Assembly (NCBI RefSeq): GCF_000208745.1
Contig: NC_030851.1
Span: 34,703,706-34,767,705 of the forward strand
Length of the DNA: 64,000 bases
Direction of reading: 5' to 3'
Origin: Theobroma cacao
Lineage: Eukaryota > Streptophyta > Magnoliopsida > Malvales > Malvaceae
In this document: in pieces, positions 34,399-46,409 of the stretch
Numbering within the stretch: the first letter of the stretch is position 1
How the letters are laid out: each line of letters opens with the position of its first letter
Made by a program: the position numbers and the translations under genes
Notes under the pieces: generated by a model
Database searches by the model: none
The model's input: only the letters and a program-made list of their open reading frames with translations
Told to the model about the DNA's origin: nothing

Positions 34399-37353
34399 TC
34401 ATCGTCCTTCCACAACCTTCTTTCGGAAACGAGCTATACGCACTGCAATGACCACAAAGAGCCTATCTTTCATTTCATCAACAAACTTGAAATAGGCTTG
34501 TCTCCATGGCCGTTTGATTGTCAAACTGCCACAAACGACCCAAAATCCTGTGGCGAATCCCAGCGCCATGCTCGTGTAGAACCATAGCTTTTCAGATCTG
34601 TCTTCACCTTCCAAGTCTCCATTTTTATCTTCTCCATATCCATTTCTCGGAGATGAGCAGCTGGTTGACAATGGAGGACCACAGAGCTCTGGGTTCCCTT
34701 GATATATGGAAGGATCATTGAAGGTCTGAAACTGGTTGCTACTTGGAATCTGTCCCGATAAGTTGTTAAATGACAAATTCAAATAGTTCAACAAAGTCAT
34801 TGAGGACATGCTAGGAGGAATTGGGCCTGAAAGATTGTTGTGTGAGAGGTCAAGTGTCTCCAACCGTTGCAAGTTGGCAATGTTCTCCGGTATCTTCCCA
34901 GTCAAATGGTTCCATGATAAATTCAGAGTGCCCAAGGCTGAGAGCTCTGTTATGTGATCTGGTATCTCTCCCACTAAATTGTTGCTCGATAGGTCAATGG
35001 CGTTAACGAGTGGAATTATCTTGCTATATTCATTTTTTCTACCTTTCGACACTATCTCCACGTGCTGTGAGAATGAGATATGCTGGGTTGAGGGTAATTC
35101 ATGGAAAAAAGGACCCAAATAGGTAAAAGCTTCCAAATTGCCCAAGCATTCAGGAATAGCCCCTGATAAATTATTCTGAGCAAGGTCTATAATGTGCAGA
35201 TTGGGAAACTTACAAAGTTGTTCAGGAATGCTGCCTGTCAAGATGTTGGCTCTTAATCCCAAGTATGATAAAGAGAACAGATTATCTGATACCAAGTCTA
35301 ATATTGTCCCAGAAAATCGATTTTCTCCAAGATCAATAGATAACAACCCTGAGCAGTTCTGCAAGGTTGTAGAGAGCTCGCCAGAGAGATTGTTACTGCT
35401 CAGTTTCAAAAAGATGAAAGAAGGTAATGAACAAAGAGAGCTAGGAACGCCACCTGACAGATTGTTTTTGGACAAATCTAAGACCATTAAGTTTCTCAAG
35501 CCCTGCAACCGGCTGGGAATTATTCCTGATAAATCATTACTTGAAAGATCAAGAAAGCTCAAATTTTCCATTTTGTTAATGGAAGGGGGAATGCTACCTT
35601 TAAGAAAATTTCTGGAAAGATCCAGGTTTCTCACTTTAGACATTGCTTGGCCTATATTTGAGGGAATTGGTCCAGAGAAAAAATTGTTCCTCAAAGAAAG
35701 ATCTGTAACATTTGGCCATAGAGGGATTGAACCCCCCAAGAGGTTGAATCCTAGATCTACCCACACTCCGATATCATAAACAAAGCTAACTGAATATGGA
35801 AGCTTTCCTCTCAATTGGTTATCAGAAAGATCCACCCACCAAAGCCGAGATGTTAGGCTCCAAAACCAATCAGGTATGGCGTCTGAAATACCGGCACCGG
35901 AAAGTGTGAGTGTAGAATCATCTACTTGAGTTCTAAGCCATGATGGAAATGCAGGACCCAATTGGCAATCACTGACTGCGATGTAATCAAGACTGAAAGA
36001 AGGAATCCAATCTCGTCTCAAGTTGAAGATCACAGATTTGCTTGTGGATGATATGTAAAAAGAGGATAATCTTGAGAGGTTCTGAAAAAGATTTTCGGTG
36101 ATGATCCCTTCCCATGAATTTCCATAAAGATTAAGTTCATATAGCCTTTTGAGTTGTCCAATGCTTTCTAAAATTGTCCCATTCATTGAGTTGAAAGATA
36201 GATCCACCACTGTCAAACTTGACAGATTCCCTATTGACCTTGGGAGTGAACCTGAGAATGAGTTTTGGGCTAGTCGAAGGTAGTCTAAACACTTTAGGAA
36301 GCCCAAGGACTCAGGCAAGTTTCCTTTGAGATTATTTGCACTCAAATCTAAGTAGTCGAAGGTATTATTGCTGCACCCAGCCAAAGCCTCTATGAATTCA
36401 TTTATTTCGCCACTAATCACGTTATATGACAGATCCATCCTCCATAGGTTGCACAGGCTTCCCCTTAAAACCTTGGGTATGGAACCTTTAATTTCACAGT
36501 TATATAACTCAACCTCCTCAAGGGTGCTTATATTAAATAACCAGCGAGGTATTGAAGAGCTGAAGTTGTTATAAGAGAGATCAAGGACTGCAAGGGAAGT
36601 AAAATTTACAAATGTCAAAGACTCGGGGAAACCATTAAGTTCACAGCCCGACAAGCGCAACTTCGTCAGGGAAGGAAGCATATTAACAGCTTGCAACCAA
36701 TTAGTTGCTGCCTTGCTAAGGTTCATGTTGCCAAGATCAAGATATTTAATAGAAGAGAGACCAAAAAGCCAGTTTAAATCTGAAGCCCATAGCCTCAAAG
36801 GGAACAAATACATCGATAGATCAAGATATTCCAAGTTAGACAGATTTCCGAGACTAGGAGGAACCTTGCCATTAAAGGAAGCTCCCGAGAGGTCAAGGTA
36901 CCTCAAGTTCTTGAGTGAACCTATGAATTCTGGGACAGGAATTCCTTGGAAATTGTTCCCGCTCATGTCCAGGTAACTCAAATATGTCAAATTAAGTAAA
37001 GATGGATTTAACGTACCGCCCAGGCATGATCGGTTGTTATCTGCTTGAATTTCTCCTACCGAGCTGCAAACGTCAAGACTTTTGAGGTCAAGCTTGACAA
37101 CGTTGCCCGTCTTATTGCTGCAGCTTATCCCGGTCCAGTTACAACAATCCTCTCCAACCCAAGACGAAAGCCAACCTGAAGGATCTTTGAGACCTTTTCT
37201 GAATTCAAGCAATGCTTTCCTCTCCCTCTCAATACAGCTGCCAATATTCACAGAACTAGAGTTGGACTCTGCAGCTTGAAGGAACACTGATTTAGTTAAC
37301 AAAAGAAGGGAAAGAAGAACTAGAAATTGACTTGCGGTTCTCCTGCTAGCCAT
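34399..37353 (-). CDS. Receptor-like protein, EIX1/EIX2 type (RLP copy 3)
   Basis: Intronless ORF of 984 residues from MASRR; an in-frame ATG 34 codons upstream (37455) would place a charged stretch before the signal peptide and is rejected. Signal peptide about 1-29, LRRNT with CIERERKALLEFRKGL and CCNWTGISC, about 28 LRRs including WLQAVNMLPSL once, a non-LRR island around the QHVEIVSKGRKNEYSKI segment, then four closing LRRs and the cap YQGNPELCGPPLS. An acidic juxtamembrane stretch precedes a transmembrane helix at about 922-945 with glycine spacing GFATGFWVVCG. The tail is short, basic and lacks a kinase; it contains YFKF, which fits a YxxPhi endocytic pattern described for EIX-type receptors. 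Family role: surface immune perception with SOBIR1/BAK1-type partners. Ligand unknown. Confidence 0.91.
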   Translation of the reverse strand: MASRRTASQFLVLLSLLLLTKSVFLQAAESNSSSVNIGSCIERERKALLEFRKGLKDPSGWLSSWVGEDCCNWTGISCSNKTGNVVKLDLKSLDVCSSVGEIQADNNRSCLGGTLNPSLLNLTYLSYLDMSGNNFQGIPVPEFIGSLKNLRYLDLSGASFNGKVPPSLGNLSNLEYLDLSMYLFPLRLWASDLNWLFGLSSIKYLDLGNMNLSKAATNWLQAVNMLPSLTKLRLSGCELNGFPESLTFVNFTSLAVLDLSYNNFSSSIPRWLFNISTLEEVELYNCEIKGSIPKVLRGSLCNLWRMDLSYNVISGEINEFIEALAGCSNNTFDYLDLSANNLKGNLPESLGFLKCLDYLRLAQNSFSGSLPRSIGNLSSLTVVDLSFNSMNGTILESIGQLKRLYELNLYGNSWEGIITENLFQNLSRLSSFYISSTSKSVIFNLRRDWIPSFSLDYIAVSDCQLGPAFPSWLRTQVDDSTLTLSGAGISDAIPDWFWSLTSRLWWVDLSDNQLRGKLPYSVSFVYDIGVWVDLGFNLLGGSIPLWPNVTDLSLRNNFFSGPIPSNIGQAMSKVRNLDLSRNFLKGSIPPSINKMENLSFLDLSSNDLSGIIPSRLQGLRNLMVLDLSKNNLSGGVPSSLCSLPSFIFLKLSSNNLSGELSTTLQNCSGLLSIDLGENRFSGTILDLVSDNLFSLSYLGLRANILTGSIPEQLCKFPNLHIIDLAQNNLSGAIPECLGNLEAFTYLGPFFHELPSTQHISFSQHVEIVSKGRKNEYSKIIPLVNAIDLSSNNLVGEIPDHITELSALGTLNLSWNHLTGKIPENIANLQRLETLDLSHNNLSGPIPPSMSSMTLLNYLNLSFNNLSGQIPSSNQFQTFNDPSIYQGNPELCGPPLSTSCSSPRNGYGEDKNGDLEGEDRSEKLWFYTSMALGFATGFWVVCGSLTIKRPWRQAYFKFVDEMKDRLFVVIAVRIARFRKKVVEGR

Positions 37354-40300
37354 CAATTCTTTGCATAAAAACATATACAGGGAACGAAGTTTAAAGATGG
37401 AGATGCCGATTATCAACCTGCGAAATTGACTTTTATTGGTTCCTTCTTTCCCCACCTTAATTTCGTTAGTATTAATTTTTGCAACTTAATTTCAACTCTA
37501 GACCAAAGTTGTCACGTCATATCAATCTTTTAATATCAAAACACAATATAATAACTTTGTGATAATTTTAGTAGCAATTTAGTGGTAATAGATTAATGGT
37601 ATTATAAGTTTTGATGGTTTTATTATCTTTTAGTATATCTGTCTAAAGAAACAATATAGTCTTCTCTAACATTTCTTATTGGCAAGCAAGAGACAAGCAT
37701 TCTGAAAAATGAAATTTCATTTGAAGATGGAAAATTAGACAAGTAAAGAACAGAAAGTTTTCACCTTCCTGTTTAGATAGGAAAATTGTTGTATGAATCA
37801 ATACTGCTGGCTGGCGACTAGGCCTTACACTATAACATCAGCTTCCCTGTCAAACAGGGGCAGTTAAGTCTGCTCCGTATTGATTCAAATATTTTATACA
37901 ATTAATTATAATTCAGAATATTGTTATATCTGTCTCAGCTCCTAGGCATAAATTTCTAGCTTTGCCCATACGTCCACTATTAAAGTATAAACAAGGTACC
38001 AAGATAAATTTCTTTGTTTTTTCTTTTAAGGTTTAAACCTACAGTAAGAGAAGAGATTGCCAACCCATTGCCTTGAGGTGAGAAAAGGAAACTTACGCCC
38101 TCCGCCAGCCTGATAAAGGTATAAACTGTTGATTTCTGAATCAATAATCAATGCCTGGTAAAATTCTGTAAGACTAAAAAAAAAAATCCATCAGAGTCAT
38201 TCCCCAGAAATAAACAATACTACTACGAAGAAAGAACCAGGGGCTTTAAACTGTAGAAAATTGTTAATAATTGGTGAAGAAAGACGAATTCGCTGGAAGA
38301 TAGAACATACGAGTTTATATATATATCTTGACAAAACGACACACATATTATATATAATTCAAAATTTATTAAATTAATTATTTATCTTTCATTGATTTTT
38401 TTTATTAATTGAAATATGGACACTACAATATTTTTGACCTTTGGTTGTAGAAAAAATTGCAATCATAAGTGAAAAATCTACTATCTTAAATTAAGACTTC
38501 ACTTAGAAAAGATATAACCTTAACTAATGTATGAAAAAGTTTAATTACACATTTTTTTAAGAAATTTTATAACAAAATTAATAAGCAGTCATATACTATA
38601 TAATTGCAATTCTAAAACGTATTGCAGCATTTAAAATAATAGAGAAAATAATTTGTTGCACTCGAATTTATGCCTTAATTGATAGATATTTGAGGATTTT
38701 CGAGATCGTGACTATATTCTTCAAAGAGAAGTAAAGGAATATTGACCTCCACTATCTAAAAATAAAATGACGTAACAAATCATAAATCTTAAATCATATT
38801 ACCAAATTGTAAAAACTTTTAAAATGTTTGTAAGATTGATCTCATAATTTTTTTTTTTTGAAATTAAAGCAAAAAAGATTCGAATCTTGCTATTTAAGTA
38901 AAAAGATCATGTACCGCCCTATAAACCAAATGCTTAAGTGCATTAATCTCACAAAATTAATTCAGAGATATGTTATCAAATTTTTTGTGTTTGACAATTT
39001 GTTCAATTTCTTAACAATAGGTCAATTATGATTCTTTAAGCTGCAAATTATTGTAAACGAACTTGAATTTTTCAAAAAAAAAATTGTAAATAGAAATAAA
39101 ATAAAAACTATAAATAATTGCAATAAATGATACCGTTTGTGAAGAAGTTGATGATCTGTCATTTGTTGGTGAAGTTGATGACTTAGTATAATTTTAGTCA
39201 TTTTAAATTTGAGTTTGAATTGCACTTTTTATGAACAAATCAAGATTGATAAAATTTGAGTTCGATTTAGACATCTTTTAAGTTTTGGATCAATTTTATT
39301 AACTTAGATCGATGTGAATGAGAAAAAAAATATAAATATATAAAATTCTCTAAAAAAGACTTATTTTGTACAAACTTATACCAAGTTTTTACTTCCTTAA
39401 AATTAGAAAAGTTTATGCAAACAACCTTCAAGATCTTTTTTTTTTTTCTAAATGTTTCATGAGCATTTTTCGATCTCTAATAATTCGCAGGGGAAAGCTG
39501 CTACAAAACAAGCCATGGACAAGCACACTAGTCCCATATTAGAACAATTGAGGGTGTGGAAAGGGGTTTTTGTAGTTCTCTAATTTTTAAGTTATTTTCA
39601 GATTTAGCCCCATTAATCACCTTGTCGGATAATCTTGATAATTTCAAAACATAAATTACCAAGATAAAATCCTATAAAAAAGAAATTATCAAGATAAAAG
39701 ATTGGAAGCCTCTTGTCTTTAATTTGGAAGACTCCGTCGATTAGGTCTAAGTCTTGGCTGGAACATCACGTGAAAATCCATAAGCCCAACGGAAACGTTA
39801 ACAAGCCAATATTGGGGCTTTAACCAACCAAATCAACGGGTTGGGTACTTAGGTTCAAGTCTTCAAGTCTGCTGAGATATTCAAAGTTTGAAACTTCAAC
39901 AACTTCCAAGCGATTCTATGCAATTTGCCACACAAGTCTCTTTTGGCCCAGAGCAATTTCCACGATCAACAACAAAATTGATTGATTAAATGTCGGAATA
40001 TTACTAGAACCATTGAGAATCAAATTCTTCTTTCTCTCAATTGAAAACTAATACTAATTTTTTTTTTTGGCATCAGGACTGAAAATTCTTCACATCTTAT
40101 TGGTTGGAAAAATGAAACTGAAGTTATTGATCCGTATAAGCAAGCTTCTCAAACAGGGTATGATGGACCAAAAAAACGGCAAAAGAAATCACTTTCTCAC
40201 CATTTTTGTACATTGATATCTAAATATGTTAGTGATATCACAGCCACTCACAATCAAATGCCCCTCAAACAACACAAATAAAAATAGAAAGAAAGAAAAG

Positions 40301-40436
40301 AAAAAACAGTTGTATTTCATCGGTTTAACCCATAAGTATAGTTCTATCTGCTGAATAATATGAGAGCAAATAGAAAGAAATAAGAACAAGAGTTATCTCC
40401 CTATTAACTAACCCAACAACAAGCAAATGATCAAGT
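37354..40436. other. Upstream region of RLP copy 3 and intergenic DNA
   Basis: About 3 kb, strongly AT-rich, with no gene recognised. The part near 37350-37500 is 5' UTR and promoter of the minus-strand RLP. A spaced inverted repeat lies at 37794-37887. The right end is the 3' flank of the DUF4228 gene. Confidence 0.55.
37794..37887. repeat. Spaced 11-bp inverted repeat with inner hairpin
   Basis: TGAATCAATAC (37794-37804) is the exact reverse complement of GTATTGATTCA (37877-37887), 72 nt apart. The interior, which is GC-richer than its surroundings, contains a second hairpin, CCTGTCAAACAGG. It could be a structured transcript or a transposon remnant; no family recognised. Confidence 0.6.
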
Positions 40437-40970
40437 TCACCTTGAGCGAACTGGCTCTTCTTTGATTGTCTCCAAGGAAGGTTTTCTGGACCTACAGACA
40501 GATAACCTGTACTTAAATTCTGCAACCGGGAACCCCTCATCAACCCCTTCCAAACTCAATCTCGAGCCTCCATCTTCGCATTCTGTTGAGCTTTCTTGCC
40601 CGCCAACGTTGCCAGACTCCGGTAATATCCTCACTTTTCCTCCAGATATTCTTTTGGCTGCAGAGTTTGCTGCCATGAAAAGCATAGCCATATCAGCCGC
40701 AGTTACCATAGAGTTGACTCTCTTCATTGGGAACATGATGTACACGTTGCCGAACTCTAATTCCTCATCAGCACTCAGAGCTGAAAATCTCCTGCCTATG
40801 TGAAGAGATTGGGAATTCGTCAAGAAAAAGTTTGGACACTCCAACATAAGCTCTGCAGCCTTTATAGACTCCCGGAATTGCCTGATTTCACCTCCGGGAA
40901 GGATCACCCTTGCAGCTTTCCCGCTCTTGATTAAAGGGGTGGCCAAAGTGCACGAAATGTAATTTCCCAT
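40437..40970 (-). CDS. DUF4228 / PADRE domain protein
   Basis: Single-exon ORF of 177 residues. The N terminus MGNYISC fits N-myristoylation with a following Cys for palmitoylation. The PADRE/DUF4228 core is clear: ARVILPGGEIRQF, then KAAELMLECPNFFL, LHIGRRFSALSADEELE and the YIMFPMKRVNSMVTAADM block. The C-terminal third is low in order and ends in a basic/acidic tail RKPSLETIKEEP. Plant members are small, stress- or pathogen-responsive proteins of unclear mechanism, often induced by fungal attack (family knowledge). The ATG starts the conserved motif directly, and a TATA-like element lies 120 nt upstream. Confidence 0.92.
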   Translation of the reverse strand: MGNYISCTLATPLIKSGKAARVILPGGEIRQFRESIKAAELMLECPNFFLTNSQSLHIGRRFSALSADEELEFGNVYIMFPMKRVNSMVTAADMAMLFMAANSAAKRISGGKVRILPESGNVGGQESSTECEDGGSRLSLEGVDEGFPVAEFKYRLSVCRSRKPSLETIKEEPVRSR

Positions 40971-41090
40971 GATGGGAAGAAAGACTTAGAACAACCGAGA
41001 AAGAGCGTTTTGTTGAAAAAGATAAAAGGTTTCTTGCCAAAAGAAGACAGTTGTGGTTTGTTAAAAGAGATTGTGTGAGAGATCTTGGGA

Positions 41091-41100
41091 TATTTATATG
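41091..41100 (-). promoter_or_regulatory. TATA-box candidate for the DUF4228 gene
   Basis: On the minus strand the sequence is CATATAAATA, about 120 nt upstream of the start codon at 40970. It would give a 5' leader of about 90 nt. Positional inference. Confidence 0.55.
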
Positions 41101-43380
41101 GAAAATGTAGAGGTCAATCGTTACTAGCTAGAAAGGAAAAAATAATATTGCCAAGGGAAGTTGTGGTGCGCCTTAATTTGAAAAAAGGGACGCGTTAGGC
41201 AAAATTAGATGACAAAGGGTAGGAAAAGGGTGGGAAGGTTCATGTTTCCCTTGTGTGTACTAATTTTGTCATGCTAAATTTCGCTGTTAATGCGTGTGGG
41301 ACCTGGGTGGGAAACGCCAGCTGTTGGTAGCAATCATCTCATCGCACTAGTTTACTAGAAGGCTTGGTCCAGTACTGGGGGCTTTTTTTACTTTTTTCTG
41401 AAGTTTCGAAAATTGTTTGCTTACAGGGACCAATTTTCTTTTGGTTGGCACTGCGTGTAGATGTGGGGCGCCACTTGCTGTTTTCTCTTACAACAAACCG
41501 AGCGAGTCAATAATGGTGGCATCCCAGTTAGTTTGTTTTACGCTTTGAGAGGTCCATTTCCTAGACTATCTCTTCTAACTATGACATTTTCCTTCTTCTT
41601 TTCACATTTATTTTTAAGTTCATCTTACCTCAAAAGTCGCCCCTTGCACACCATAACAACATTAAAAAACTCATCAACAAGCATGTGTCAAAGTTTTATA
41701 ATTCCTTTGTCTAGTAACTTTTGCTTTATATATATGGCAAAATATAATAATTAAAAGTGGTTATGAGCTCTTCCTCAGCCATTCATTAAATCTGGTGCTG
41801 TTTGCATGTCTGTTGTGTGTGCATAAAATTTTCTTCTTTTTCTATTAAGGACCATTAGATATATTTATGAAGGCCAACATTTAATATACGAATAAACCCT
41901 ATGTCGAACGTTTTAAAACAAATTATGTGACACGTGCCAATTTGTTAAAGTTTTTCTAATTTTACAGATTTATATGAGATGTAAATTTAAGAACATAAGA
42001 TTGAACCTTTATTAAAACTGGGCTATTAATCGGGATTCAGATCTAATAAAAGAAAATGTACCAGTAAACGGTTTGATGAATAATTTGGATGGCAAAATGT
42101 AGTAAAGTTTTAGACTCTGCATTTGTTTAAGTATCCGCCTTTGAAAATCGTAGGTGGAAAATAATCTGGATGCCCCACAAGGAACATACGACCGTAACAT
42201 ACGGATGTTAAAGACAGGCCACGGTAAGGCCAGTCGTAGAGGGGGCCTCACAACCCTCTATGAGTTAACATCTAGTTCCCTATCATTGCCAAATGAAAAT
42301 TGAAGTCCCACCAATTTTACATTTGTTTGTCAGTTCGTTGTGGTGAGAAAGAAAGTCTCCTTTTAATGGCTTACAATGTGGGAAATCAAGTTAATGATCA
42401 GTTTGATCATACACACCTAATCCACCAATCGAATTGTCTTCATCATCATTTTCTTCTTAATTTTCTGGTGAGAACCTGCTGAATTGCTTTCTTCCGTTTA
42501 TATTCCATTTTCTTTTTCCTGTACAAAAGATGTGGGATTCGGCCAGCTAATTAAGGCTCTCAAAGTCGATTTAATTATATTTGAAGGCAAATCAATAGGT
42601 TTAGAACACAGATAAGAATCGGATAATGACCCTGTCGAAACTTCAAGTCATCGAATTAATAATTCAATTGTTGGATTTTTTGGATCAATATTAGATCGAT
42701 AAAAAAATTTAAATATATTATAAATAAAATCATAAATTATGTTAATATTATGAGAATTGTATGACCCGGGTCAATGTTGAATTGCTTCATGATCTTGTCT
42801 ACGGAGCAGCAACTATAGTTGTTCACAAACTTCCAAACTCCAAGTCTTATGGTTTTTCGGAGATATCCAAGGATCATACTAGAGAAAGTTCAGCAAAGAG
42901 AATTTTTACTGGTGTAATTAAGATTCTCACTTGAGTTAATTTTTACATTTATAGTACTTATTTATATAGCATACACTGTCCTACAAGGAATTAGATATAC
43001 ATTTGTGATTGTGTTAATGGGTTTGGATCTACTTGGCTCAACCCATATAGTTCAAATTAATAATACAATCTTTGGTTATTTTATGCATCATATCTGTAAT
43101 TTTAATTGATGGAATGAGTGCCCAACACTTTCCCATCTTCGTACCTAACCACAAGACCCATCTCGTTTGGTAGGATGGAAGTAATTATGTCTTTTGCGAT
43201 TGGTCTACTTGCACTTTTGAGCTTTTAAACACATCAATAGTCTAGGTGGCAACTCGATTTTTTACATAATAGTGTATAATATCGAGATCTTACTGTCGGA
43301 GATTAGCCTCATAAACGGTTTTGAAGTATCACCCCTTCAGCTAAGCCTTACACTAGTGCCCACAATGGCATGACCTTAAT
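41101..43380. other. Intergenic region without recognised genes
   Basis: Promoter-side DNA of the DUF4228 gene, followed by AT-rich sequence. Open frames are short and featureless. The region 42720-43140 has the look of old repeat DNA but no boundaries could be fixed. Confidence 0.5.
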
Positions 43381-43816
43381 GATAATGTTTGTAATGAGTT
43401 AACCATTGCCCTCACTAATAACTACTTACAATCTAAAGGGAGTTAACCATACAAGAACGTGCTGTTGTAAAGGGTTCTTTTGATCAGGAGAGAGGAAATG
43501 TTGTAATAAGTAAAACAAGATATATTAAAGGTAATAGAGGGGAAGACTGAAGCAGTTTTTAAAACATAAATGCTTTGGTAGCAAGTACTGAGGAATAAGA
43601 AAAGATGGAGAAAACAGCAGAGCACGATAGATGGAAAGGGGCTGAGTAGAGAGAATATTTGAGAGAGCTTTGAGGGAGTTTTTTAGAGTAATTTCTGCTG
43701 AGTTTCTGATTATTTTCTCCTTGCCTCCCAACTTTTCAAACTCCCTTACTTATACTAAAAAGGAGCCTTTTTTTAGGAGTAGTTGGAAGAAGGAAGCACT
43801 TGTAAGAAAACACATT

Positions 43817-43998
43817 CAATCATGGGAGAAAGTGCTTGTTATGGAAGAGCACATTAAAGAACAGTTATTGGATGTTAAGTTCAATCATGGGTGCTTGTCA
43901 TGAAAGAGCACGTTAAGGAATGACTTATTGGATGTTAAGCTCAATCATGGGAGCTTGTTTTGGAAGAGCACATTAAGAAATGACTTATTAGATGTTAA
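43817..43998. repeat. 60-65 bp tandem repeat, three copies
   Basis: Copies start with CAATCATGGG at 43817, 43882 and 43942 and each contains GAAAGAGCAC or GGAAGAGCAC and TTATTGGATGTTAAG (or near variants). It lies inside repeat segment A. Confidence 0.85.
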
Positions 43999-44810
43999 AA
44001 GAATGAGCAAGTAGTTGTGTAGTAGGTATAAGTTTTGGATAGTGGAGTAATAACACTTGATAATGCGCTACGTGTACTCTCAAGAAAGAAAAAAAGGGTA
44101 AAGCACGTGTACTTCAAGAAAATTAAGGTTAAGAGAAGTCCTCTTAACTACCTCAATATTTGAGCCTCGAAGCCAAACTCTCTAGAACATCTCAAACGTG
44201 AAGATAACTCAGTGAACTCTGTCACTCATTTTGAGTTACTTTCACTTCTTCATGTGATTTGGTTGTTCCATGCTATTCTCGTACTGTAAGATAATACTTA
44301 AAAGAAATAATGGTTAGCCAAAATTGGGTATCTACATCTATTTCCCTGCGTAAAAAATTTTGTATAAGAAATTTTTATGCATAAAATAAAAAGATACAAT
44401 TTGAGTATGCACATAAAATAAGTAATGTAAGGGAACACTTTATACATGTTTTTTCTTCAAAAAAAAAAAGAGTAGCCAATGAAGTAGTATTAGAACAAAG
44501 AACAAAAAATAAGACAGCAACAAACTAAGCTTAGAACATCATACAATGAACAAAAAAAAAGGGCACTTGAGCATATTCAATTCAACCCATTTTCCTTTAC
44601 ATCAAACAAATACTTGATCACAGGCGAAGTTGGAAAAGTGGAAGAAAGAAAGGTAGTGGTGACTGACAGAGCTAGAAACAATGGAAGAGAATAATGCAGT
44701 TGGAAGAAAATGAGGGAGGGGAGGAAGAAAAAGCAAAAATGATTTTATATGGGTAGAGTTGTAATTTTTCAAACTTACGAGGGGTAATTTTGTTTCAATG
44801 ATTCTGAAAG

Positions 44811-44835
44811 CTATTCCATAAGATATGGAATAGCT
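44811..44835. repeat. Perfect short hairpin
   Basis: GCTATTCCATA, three spacer bases, then TATGGAATAGC: an 11-bp stem. AATAGCTATTCC-type palindromes are typical of the ends or centres of plant MITEs, and a related GCTATTCCTTGCC lies at about 44910, but no complete element could be delimited. Confidence 0.6.
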
Positions 44836-46409
44836 AATACCAAATAAAGGTTGAGTTTAGTTAAAGATGACTTTTTACTAATTTTAAAGAATAAGTAAAA
44901 CTTAAAAATTGCTATTCCTTGCCAAATTGCCAACCAAATGTGAAGATAACTCAATGAACCCTGTCACTCATTCTGAGTTACTTTCACTTCCTCATATGAC
45001 ATGGTTGTTCCACATTATTCTCATACTGTAAGACAATACTTAAAAGAAATAATGGTGAGCCAAAATTGGATATCTACAATTATCATTGTTAAATGCAAAG
45101 GGAAAAGTGCCTTGAATGGATGTCTATCAAAAATCGCTTAATACTTAGGTATTAATCTTACAAAATTATCTCTTTCGTCGCTAAGGTGAGAGCTTATGAC
45201 AACACAAACACACTATTGTTGGAATCGCTAAGTTTATGGCTATGATGGGTCATATTAAAAAAATAGTGGACTTTTGTGTGCTTAACATTCTTATCTCTTT
45301 TAATTACTACTTGGGAGGTTATGGCTTCACTCTCTTTGCACGATACCTTTAATTATGTATACAACTATTAAATTGCCAAAGAAAGGACTTCTTACTATCT
45401 AAGAGTGTAAAGCAGTTCTTTTGTTAGAGGGAGAGAGTGTGTGTTAACAAGTAAAACGAGATGTTTTGAAGTCGATCAAGAGAGGGATTGGAACAGTTCT
45501 TAAGACACTGAGTGTTATGGCATGTGGTGATGGATAAAATTTAGGAAAAGTGCAAAAAATGTGAGGTGACAAAGCAAGACAGAGAATCAATGGAAAAAGA
45601 TTAGTAAAAGAAAGCATTTAAAAGAGTTTAAAGAAGGAATCTATTAAGTTTTCAAGTGTCTCCTTGATGAATTATCAAAACTTTATATATAGAGCAGTTA
45701 CCGTAAAAAGCGTTTAATAGATATCATGAGAAAAAAAATATTACCTCATTATGCATAATAAGGTAATTGAAAGATGTTTAGGCTTAATGGGATGATGGAA
45801 CTTAGTGACACTTGTTAGTGGACGGATGTTTAAGCCTAATGGCATAGCAGAGCTTAGTGACATTGAGAAATGTGTCAATTATTCTTAAGAAAAATGAAAA
45901 AAAGGAAAATCATTCATACTTCAAATAAAGTTTAAGAGGAAGTTCTCTTAACTAGCTCATTATTTAAATTATTAAACCAAATTCTTCACAACATGTCAAG
46001 GGTGAAACTAATATATAAACCCTACCACTCATCTCGGGTTACTTTCATTACTATTACATTATTCTATTCATTCATTGCTTTTGTGCGTACATCCATATGA
46101 TCTTGTAAAACAACTCCATATAATGTAATATGTAATGAGAGAGATAATATGTTAGTAGTCAAAATCGAATACATTTACAAGGAAGATCTTAACTTGCCTA
46201 TTACACCAATGTTAAGAATAGAAAAAAAAAAAGTGAAGGACTTGATTGTTGAATTTCAATTGGAAGGTGTCTGAATGCTTCAAATGCTAGAAAAAGCATC
46301 AAATGTTCAAAGACATTGAAGTCATTTGTACCTACTTTCACAGAGGGAATATTGGCCATTATTATGGGATGGAAAGAGCAATTGCTATTTCGTAAGTTGT
46401 TGTAAAGGA

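Larger units (their letters stand above)
43381..46190. repeat. Diverged noncoding repeat family, three partial copies
   Basis: Segment A (about 43381-44335) and segment B (about 45300-46190) share blocks in the same order (GTAAAACAAGAT/GTAAAACGAGAT, then CACTCAT...GGGTTACTTTCA/TGAGTTACTTTCA). Segment C (44946-45075) repeats the end of A, with ACTTAAAAGAAATAATGGT and CCAAAATTGG. The arrangement of two long direct copies around a short core suggests a non-autonomous LTR-type element, but no primer site or target duplication was found. Confidence 0.5.

Noticed and set aside
35192..35779. 195-codon plus-strand ORF
   Set aside because: Antisense shadow of RLP copy 3; the LRR periodicity of the minus strand explains the open frame.
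40462..40803. 113-codon plus-strand ORF
   Set aside because: Antisense shadow of the DUF4228 gene.
44811..44835. microRNA precursor
   Set aside because: The 11-bp stem with a 3-nt loop is too short; it fits a MITE palindrome better.
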